Shown: piece after piece, positions 7,062 to 11,824 of the stretch | Layout of the letters: each line of letters begins with the position of its first letter | Numbering within the stretch: the first letter of the stretch is position 1 | NCBI GenBank assembly: GCA_013867245.1 | Contig: JACENB010000129.1 | Coordinates: 1 to 11,824 of the forward strand | From: Nitrosopumilaceae archaeon | GTDB lineage: Archaea > Thermoproteota > Nitrososphaeria > Nitrososphaerales > Nitrosopumilaceae | Length of the DNA stretch: 11,824 bases | Direction: 5' to 3' | Translations under genes and position numbers: made by a program | Notes under the pieces: model-generated | Seen by the model: the letters and a program-made list of their open reading frames with translations, nothing else | The model's database searches: none | What the model was told of the DNA's origin: nothing

Positions 7062-8068
7062 GAATCATACTATGTGGTTTTGGAGTAGTTGCTCAGAGTT
7101 TAATAAAATTATTTGAATCAAGAGAAGAAGAACTGTATTCCAAATACGGATTGAAACCACGAGTATTAGCAGTATTTGATAGTAAAGGTAGTGCCATTGA
7201 TCAATCAGGACTAGATTTAGAAAAACTGATACAAGTAAAAGAAAAATTTGGAACAGTAAAAAATTATTCAGAAAAAAATAATGGTATGAAAGGTAATGAA
7301 ATTTTAAAAAATGTTGAAGCAGATGTGTTAATTGAAACAACAGCTAGTAATTATAAAGATGCAGAACCAGGTATGACACACATTACAACTGCAATGAAAA
7401 AAGGAATGCATGTCATTTCAGTAAATAAAGGTCCATTAGCATTAGCATTTCCATCACTAATGGAATTAGCAACATACAATCAAGTAATGTTCAAATTTAG
7501 TGGAACCGTAGGTGGAGGCACTCCAATATTGGATTATGCCAAAAATAGTTTAAGAGGAGAAAAAATCACATCGTTTGCTGGAATTCTTAATGGTACAACA
7601 AACTACATTTTATCAAATATGGCTACAGGTTTATCATTTGATGATGCATTAAAAGATGCACAAGACAAAGGATATGTGGAAGCAGATGAATCCTTAGACC
7701 TAGATGGATTAGATGCCGCAGCAAAATTAGTTATTCTTGCAAATTGGATAATGGGTATGAAAGTAACTATGCCAGACATCAAATGTGTTGGAATTCGAAA
7801 AGTAACAATTGAAGATATCAGAAAGGCAGAAAAAAATAATTCAGTATTAAAATTAATTGCTTCTTGTGATAAGGAATTAATGGTTAGTCCTAAAGAAGTA
7901 CCAAAAGATGATCCTTTAGGAGTAAATGGGACATTAAATGCAATTGCATTCACATCAGAACATTCTGGAACTCAAACAATTATTGGTAAAGGAGCAGGAG
8001 GAACAGAAACGGCAAGCTCCATTTTAAGAGATCTTCTAGACATCAGACAAGAGATTGCAAAAAATTGA
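7058..8068 (+). CDS. hom: Homoserine dehydrogenase
   Basis: Reduces aspartate semialdehyde to homoserine with NAD(P)H, the branch point to threonine and methionine. The 336-residue protein has an N-terminal Rossmann domain with GFGVVA at 7-12, SVNKGPLAL at 121-129 (K124 aligned with the catalytic Lys), SGTVGGGTPI at 148-157, GILNGTTNYIL at 175-185 and the homoserine-site segment EADESLDLDGLDAAAK at 208-223, with D219 and K223 in the expected catalytic positions. A glycine-rich GKGAGGTETASSIL closes the fold near 310-323. No C-terminal ACT domain or fused aspartate kinase is present, so allosteric threonine inhibition through ACT is not expected. The next gene overlaps by 4 nt (TTGA), indicating translational coupling. 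Confidence 0.96.
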   Translation: MRIILCGFGVVAQSLIKLFESREEELYSKYGLKPRVLAVFDSKGSAIDQSGLDLEKLIQVKEKFGTVKNYSEKNNGMKGNEILKNVEADVLIETTASNYKDAEPGMTHITTAMKKGMHVISVNKGPLALAFPSLMELATYNQVMFKFSGTVGGGTPILDYAKNSLRGEKITSFAGILNGTTNYILSNMATGLSFDDALKDAQDKGYVEADESLDLDGLDAAAKLVILANWIMGMKVTMPDIKCVGIRKVTIEDIRKAEKNNSVLKLIASCDKELMVSPKEVPKDDPLGVNGTLNAIAFTSEHSGTQTIIGKGAGGTETASSILRDLLDIRQEIAKN

Positions 8069-8541
8069 AATCAAATTTAATTTCAAAAAGTGAGACATCA
8101 ACATTACTTAAAAAAATCTCACAAGAATGGAATATGGAATTTCCTAAAATGAAAAATGTAAGAGTGCATCAAATTTTAGATGATGCACAAATAATTACAG
8201 GTGAAGGATTAAAAATTTTAAAAATAGAGAATGACTATTTACCATTTTTATCGGAAACCACAATTTTAGAAAAATTTCCCAACGTAGAAGTGGACATGGG
8301 TGCAGTGAAATTCATGTGCAAAGGAGCAAATCTTATGAGGCCTGGAATTAAGAAATTTACAGAATTTGAAAAAGATAAGCTAGTTTGCATTGTAGAAGAA
8401 ACACATCACAAATTCCTAGCAGTAGGAAAATCGGTTGTTTCTAGTTCAGAATTGGAAAGTATGGAAAAAGGCGAAGTAATACAAAATCTACATTATATTT
8501 CAGATAAATTTTGGGAAACTGGAAAAACTATTTACGATTAA
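8065..8541 (+). CDS. PUA-domain RNA-binding protein, MCT-1/Tma20-like
   Basis: Archaeal relative of MCT-1 (MCTS1)/Tma20, which in eukaryotes works with DENR on ribosome recycling and translation re-initiation. The 158-residue protein has an N-terminal alpha/beta domain (about 1-72) and a PUA domain (about 74-150). Diagnostic stretches are VDMGAVKFMCKGANLMRPGI at 76-95, matching the 'VDKGAIKFVLSGANIMCPG' core of MCT-1, and NLHYISDKFW at 141-150, matching the 'NIHYLNDGLW' end of MCT-1. The start is TTG at 8065, overlapping the hom stop as TTGA; the first in-frame ATG would delete 23 residues of the N-terminal domain. It is translationally coupled to hom. Its stop lies 7 nt from the convergent proteasome gene. 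That the archaeal protein acts on the ribosome is inferred. Confidence 0.85.
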   Translation: MKSNLISKSETSTLLKKISQEWNMEFPKMKNVRVHQILDDAQIITGEGLKILKIENDYLPFLSETTILEKFPNVEVDMGAVKFMCKGANLMRPGIKKFTEFEKDKLVCIVEETHHKFLAVGKSVVSSSELESMEKGEVIQNLHYISDKFWETGKTIYD

Positions 8542-8548
8542 TTTAAAA

Positions 8549-9145
8549 TTACTTTATACTTTCAGTAAATTCTTCAGTTCCATCTTTAGTAATAATTAGA
8601 ACATCTAATCCATCACCACTAGCAGAATCTCTTAGGGATGCTGCACGAACTGCATGTTTTGCCAGGGTTACTGCCTCATCTTTAGTCATATTTTCTTTGA
8701 ATTGAGGATCCAATACACCCAGTGCCATTTCAGCACCAGTACCAACTGCAGCATATTCATCAGGAAGTACAGAACCTAAAGGATCAAGAGTATACATCAC
8801 TGGTTTATCAACTACACCACCAACAATTACCTGAGTCAATAATGGAAAGTATCTTCTCTCATACATCATATTTGACATCATTTTAGCAACAGTGTTTGGA
8901 GGAACATCTCTCTTGATATCCATTTTTCTAATTTTAGCAAGAGCAGAAATTTGTAAAGTTAAAATTTGCATATCGGCAACAAGACCAGCACACGTGGCAC
9001 CAACTTTATCAGTAATAGAGAAAGTTTTCTTTGTTGTTTTACTAACAAGAAAATTACCAAATGCGATCCTTTTCTCACTAGCAAAAACTACGCCACCGTC
9101 AAAAGTAACTCCAACTGCAGTTGCTCCTGGCATATACATTGACAT
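8549..9145 (-). CDS. psmB: Proteasome beta subunit, probably non-catalytic (Thr1 replaced by Ala)
   Basis: Beta-ring subunit of the archaeal 20S proteasome. The 198-residue chain fits the family and aligns without gaps to the Thermoplasma beta subunit at its active-site positions. After a short leader ending PG, mature residue 1 should be the nucleophile Thr (TTTVG in active subunits). Here the sequence reads ATAVGV, so position 1 is Ala (residue 8, codon GCA). The other active-site positions remain: E24 (position 17), K40 (33), D173 (166) and S176 (169) in RDSASGDG; position 129 is Thr136 instead of Ser. This predicts a structural, unprocessed beta subunit needing an active partner encoded elsewhere. 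Crenarchaea also carry two beta paralogues of unequal activity. Three possible Met starts occur (1, 3, 5); 9145 is favoured by the TATA-like box 28 nt upstream. Confidence 0.93.
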   Translation of the reverse strand: MSMYMPGATAVGVTFDGGVVFASEKRIAFGNFLVSKTTKKTFSITDKVGATCAGLVADMQILTLQISALAKIRKMDIKRDVPPNTVAKMMSNMMYERRYFPLLTQVIVGGVVDKPVMYTLDPLGSVLPDEYAAVGTGAEMALGVLDPQFKENMTKDEAVTLAKHAVRAASLRDSASGDGLDVLIITKDGTEEFTESIK

Positions 9146-9165
9146 ATTTAAAATAATTTTGTCAC

Positions 9166-9173
9166 ATAATAAA
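9166..9173 (-). promoter_or_regulatory. TATA-like box of psmB
   Basis: Minus-strand TTTATTAT begins 28 nt before the ATG at 9145, giving a leaderless or near-leaderless mRNA. The 171-nt region 9146-9316 also has to serve the divergent doxX-like gene. Confidence 0.4.
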
Positions 9174-9255
9174 GGGCTTTCTACAATGTAGAAGAAATTT
9201 GAGGCTAAAATTTAAAAACAATAGATCATGCGCATAAAGAATTTACAAAAATAAC

Positions 9256-9269
9256 TGGTTCATTAACCA
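9256..9269 (+). promoter_or_regulatory. Short inverted repeat upstream of the DoxX gene
   Basis: TGGTT-CATT-AACCA forms a 5-bp inverted repeat in the psmB/doxX divergent region, about 48 nt before the doxX ATG. It is one of the few G/C-containing symmetric elements in AT-rich intergenic DNA, so it might be an operator half-site pair. Equally it could be chance at this length. Confidence 0.2.
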
Positions 9270-9316
9270 AACAAATCAGAGGGTTTTAATGAAAATAGAA
9301 AATAAGAGTTTTGTAA

Positions 9317-9736
9317 ATGACTACTGCAGAAATCAAAGAAAAAATCTTGAATGATACAGTATTTTTTGGACTAAGATTAGCAATGGGAGTAATCTTCATT
9401 GTTCATGGATATAGTAAATTTGGCAATGAGGGATTTGTTTCATGGATCTCATCGATGGGGATTCCTGGAGAATTAGCCATAATTATTGCCTTGGCAGAAG
9501 TGATACCAGGAATTTTGTTAATTATCGGAGTTTTGAATAGAATTTCAGCATCAATTATTTCAATAATTATGGTAGGTGCAATATTTCATGTAAAAGGAGC
9601 CCAAAGTATTACTGGCGACAAAGGCATAGAATTTGATTTGATTTTACTTGCAGTTGCATTAGTGATAATTGTTGCAGGGCCAGGAAGGATTTCATTATCG
9701 CAAATAATTAAAAAAATTCCTCGATGTCTGCATTAA
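9317..9736 (+). CDS. DoxX-family integral membrane protein
   Basis: The 139-residue protein has four predicted membrane segments (about 15-33, 50-72, 76-93 and 105-122), the DoxX fold. Typical marks are LRLAMGVIFIVHGYSKF at 19-35 (the conserved R...G...HG..K motif), a second segment beginning PGELAIIIALAEVIPG, and the closing GPGRISLSQ at 121-129. DoxX relatives include a subunit of thiosulfate:quinone oxidoreductase in Acidianus and many uncharacterised redox-linked membrane proteins; nothing in this gene or its neighbours identifies a substrate. The stop codon overlaps that of the convergent M20 peptidase gene. The promoter is not clear; the region before it holds only a poor TATA-like stretch near 9284. 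Confidence 0.85.
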   Translation: MTTAEIKEKILNDTVFFGLRLAMGVIFIVHGYSKFGNEGFVSWISSMGIPGELAIIIALAEVIPGILLIIGVLNRISASIISIIMVGAIFHVKGAQSITGDKGIEFDLILLAVALVIIVAGPGRISLSQIIKKIPRCLH

Positions 9737-11085
9737 TATTTTCCAAAATTTTCCATAATCAAACACATACACTTTGTAGTTTTTTTTAACAAATCAATAC
9801 GTGCAAATTCATTTGGAGAATGAATTCTAGAAAACATGTAGGTGCTCCCAATGGAAATACAAGGAGATTTCAAAATATCAACAAAAGGGTACATCGGACC
9901 CGTCCCAGCATTTGAAACATTCAAAATAGATTTTCCAAAGGCCTTATCTGCTGCAGTTTTTACTTGAGACACAAAAGGATGAGTAGAATCAGTTCTAGCA
10001 GCAGCTTCTCCATGAAAAATTTTAATTTTTACATCAGAAAATCCATGTGATTTTAGATGTTTTTTTAATCGAATGACTTGTTTTTTAGGATCCATTTTAG
10101 GAATTAATCTAAAGTCAATTTTTACTAAAGCGCTACCAGGAAGAACAGTTTTAGCACCATCACCAGTGTAACCAGAAACAAATCCTGCAATATTACAAGT
10201 AGCATCACCAACTAAAGCCTTTTTTGCATCAAGATTTTTTTTATTGCCCACAAAACTATCGATTCCAAATTCTTTTTTGAAAACATTTTGATCAAATGGT
10301 TCTTTCTCAATTAATTTCAAATCCTCTTTTGAAAATGGAGTAACTTCATCATACCAATCTTTAATCAGAATTTTTCCATCAGAATCACGTAATGTTTTGA
10401 CAGCGTCAATTAATCGCCATGCAGGATTTTTTATTAACACAGCTAAACTAGAATGAGCATCTCGGATAGACTCCTGAACAGATAATTCAACAAATAACAA
10501 TCCCTTCATACCCAAGCCAATGATAGGCCTATTTTTTGCATCAACATAACCAAATTCCCAAATCACACCATCATTAGAGAATTTTTTTCTGTATTTTTTC
10601 AAATATTCTTCAATATGTGCGCTACCAGTTTCTTCTTCACCTTCAATTACAAATTTAATATTACATGGTACATCGCCAGTTGTTTTCAAGAATGACTCAA
10701 CTGCTTTAATTCTAGTAATCAATTCACCTTTATCATCGGTTGAACCTCGCCCAAAAATTTTATTTCCTTTTCGCACCCCACTGAACGGAGGATCATCCCA
10801 TAAATCAAATGGCTCTGCAGGTTGAACATCATAATGATTGTAAAACATCAAAGTTTTATCAGGATTAGATTTTGATTTAATTTCAGCAAATACTATAGGA
10901 GCAACACCTTTTTTCAATCTTAAAATTTCTGATTTAAGACCAGATGATTTCAATAATTTTTGAACCAGTTGTGCACATTGTTCAATTCCCTCATTTTTGG
11001 CAGATACACTAGGTTGTTGGATTAATTTTTGAAGATCAGAAATTAAATCATCCATGTGAGCATCTACATGTTTTAAAGCATTCAT
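9733..11085 (-). CDS. M20-family metallopeptidase (dipeptidase/acetyl-ornithine deacetylase-like)
   Basis: Di-zinc hydrolase acting on dipeptides or N-acyl amino acids in the cytosol. The 450-residue length and motifs resemble the carnosine/cytosolic non-specific dipeptidase branch of M20. Expected metal ligands are H84 (in NHYDVQPAEPF), bridging D117 (GRGSTDDKG), E152 (EGEEETGS), D182 and H422 (RIHSPNE), with catalytic bases D86 and E151. The dimerisation (lid) domain inserts at about 195-310 and contains DAHSS with H211, the residue that reaches into the partner's active site in dimeric M20 enzymes. GDGAKTVLPGSALVKIDFRLIP at 308-329 is typical of the family. It starts 5 nt after the stop of the nnrD gene, forming a two-gene operon. 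Exact substrate cannot be told from sequence. Confidence 0.92.
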   Translation of the reverse strand: MNALKHVDAHMDDLISDLQKLIQQPSVSAKNEGIEQCAQLVQKLLKSSGLKSEILRLKKGVAPIVFAEIKSKSNPDKTLMFYNHYDVQPAEPFDLWDDPPFSGVRKGNKIFGRGSTDDKGELITRIKAVESFLKTTGDVPCNIKFVIEGEEETGSAHIEEYLKKYRKKFSNDGVIWEFGYVDAKNRPIIGLGMKGLLFVELSVQESIRDAHSSLAVLIKNPAWRLIDAVKTLRDSDGKILIKDWYDEVTPFSKEDLKLIEKEPFDQNVFKKEFGIDSFVGNKKNLDAKKALVGDATCNIAGFVSGYTGDGAKTVLPGSALVKIDFRLIPKMDPKKQVIRLKKHLKSHGFSDVKIKIFHGEAAARTDSTHPFVSQVKTAADKAFGKSILNVSNAGTGPMYPFVDILKSPCISIGSTYMFSRIHSPNEFARIDLLKKTTKCMCLIMENFGKY

Positions 11086-11090
11086 AGTGA

Positions 11091-11824
11091 TCAGATTATT
11101 TTATCAAATGGTTTCATAACATAAGGAATTTCATCAATTAAATCCATAGCAGTCATGTGAAGACCCAATTTTTCTTGTATGTTTTTACCAGCTACACTGC
11201 AAATGAAACTTGCAGATGCTGCAGATTCCAAACAATTTCGATTTGTAGATAGCAATCCCGCAACTAATCCAGATAGCACATCACCGGTTCCTCCAACAGT
11301 CATTGCGGGAGTATTTTTTTTACAAAGATAAGTCACATTTCCATCAGAAATTATATCAGTAGGACCTTTTAGTAAAATTGTAATTCCGTATTTCAAAGCA
11401 TTTTGTTCAACCAACTGAATTCTTTCAGGATGTGAATCAGAAGGAATTTCACCAAACAATCTCTTAAATTCTCCAGCATGTGGGGTGACTAGAACATTTT
11501 TGTTAGCTAAAAGAGGCAATACTTCAGGAATTAATGCACTAGCATCCAAAGACAATCTAACATCTCTATCCAACAGAGATTTTACAAGATGTAACAATGA
11601 ATTTTTTTCTTGAATTGCCAGACCCATACCAATTGTTGCAGAATGTAAATTACGTGGCAATGCACCAATAAGCTTCTTTACCGCACCTAAAGTTAATTTT
11701 TGATCAACTAAAGGAATTACAATTAGATTTGGAGAGATAGAGCGTGTTGAAGTTACATTAATTTTTGGAACACATGTGTAAACTAAATCAGTTCCAGATC
11801 TCAATGCAGCAAGAGAAGATAAAA
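11091..11824 (-). CDS. nnrD: ADP-dependent NAD(P)H-hydrate dehydratase, 5' end beyond window
   Basis: Repairs damaged NADH and NADPH by dehydrating the hydrated forms, using ADP; ribokinase-like fold. The reading frame stays open to the right edge, so the gene is partial. About 243 residues are visible, and codons before the TTG at 11804 encode LSSLAA, matching the family's 'AALRSG' helix, so that TTG is internal. Signatures are NVLVTPHAGEFKRLFG, LLKGPTDIISDG and TVGGTGDVLSGLVAGLL; the Asp of GGTGD is the catalytic base. Archaeal and bacterial homologues are often fused to an N-terminal NnrE epimerase; whether that is so here cannot be seen. It lies directly upstream of the M20 peptidase gene. 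Confidence 0.93.
   Translation of the reverse strand, partial: LSSLAALRSGTDLVYTCVPKINVTSTRSISPNLIVIPLVDQKLTLGAVKKLIGALPRNLHSATIGMGLAIQEKNSLLHLVKSLLDRDVRLSLDASALIPEVLPLLANKNVLVTPHAGEFKRLFGEIPSDSHPERIQLVEQNALKYGITILLKGPTDIISDGNVTYLCKKNTPAMTVGGTGDVLSGLVAGLLSTNRNCLESAASASFICSVAGKNIQEKLGLHMTAMDLIDEIPYVMKPFDKII

Noticed and set aside
7603..7953. 116-codon minus-strand open frame inside hom
   Set aside because: hom is certain on the other strand across this whole interval, and the frame shows no motif or start signals.
9204..9316. Possible tRNA or small RNA in the psmB/doxX gap, prompted by GGTTCATTAACC
   Set aside because: No acceptor, D-arm or anticodon stem can be drawn around it, and the motif is not a proper T-arm.
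9289..9354. 21-codon upstream ORF overlapping the DoxX start
   Set aside because: No promoter or ribosome-binding signal favours it, and it runs deep into the DoxX gene in another frame; it is likely chance.
1..11824. Mobile elements, CRISPR arrays, toxin-antitoxin or defence genes
   Set aside because: No transposase, integrase, spaced direct repeats, terminal inverted repeats or compositional break was seen. All genes are core-type with uniform AT-rich codon use.

Overview
The window looks like a chromosomal core region of an AT-rich (about one third G+C by eye) marine ammonia-oxidising archaeon of the Nitrosopumilus type (Thaumarchaeota/Nitrososphaerota). The lineage call rests on gene content: FEN-1 with a C-terminal PCNA-binding tail, a stand-alone CdvA cell-division protein, a tandem-domain ThyX-like protein, an archaeal proteasome beta subunit, an MCT-1/Tma20-like PUA protein and many leaderless genes with a TATA-like box 26-30 nt before the start codon. 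I see no mobile elements, tRNA/rRNA genes, CRISPR array or defence island. Genes are packed tightly and no gene-free stretch exceeds about 175 bases.

Layout, left to right. The 3' bulk of fen1 enters from the left edge (+), followed by a small PAS-domain protein (+). The PAS gene ends 4 nt from the convergent AMP-forming acetyl-CoA synthetase gene (-). Upstream of that, on the same strand, lies cdvA (-), separated from acs by T-tracts and a promoter-like box. From the divergent region beyond cdvA a rightward series begins: a small unknown protein, the 540-residue double ThyX-like protein, the methionine sulfoxide reductase msrB, then homoserine dehydrogenase whose end overlaps a TTG-started MCT-1-like PUA gene. 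A proteasome beta subunit (-) converges on that pair. A DoxX-family membrane protein (+) then converges on an M20 metallopeptidase (-), sharing a TTAA that supplies both stop codons. The M20 gene is the downstream partner of an NAD(P)H-hydrate dehydratase gene (-) that runs off the right edge.

The genes are mostly housekeeping: DNA replication and repair (fen1), cell division (cdvA), nucleotide or flavin chemistry (ThyX-like), amino-acid synthesis (hom), acetate activation (acs), protein turnover (psmB, M20 peptidase), and redox or metabolite repair (msrB, nnrD). Only hom with the PUA gene and nnrD with the M20 gene look like tight operons; most others appear to have their own promoter.

The most unusual observations are two. 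The proteasome beta subunit has alanine where the N-terminal catalytic threonine should be, while its other active-site positions are kept, so it looks like a non-catalytic beta paralogue. The two ThyX-like halves of the 540-residue protein have lost complementary parts of the ThyX signature, which suggests either a composite active site or a function other than thymidylate synthesis. I found no clear previously undescribed multi-gene system.
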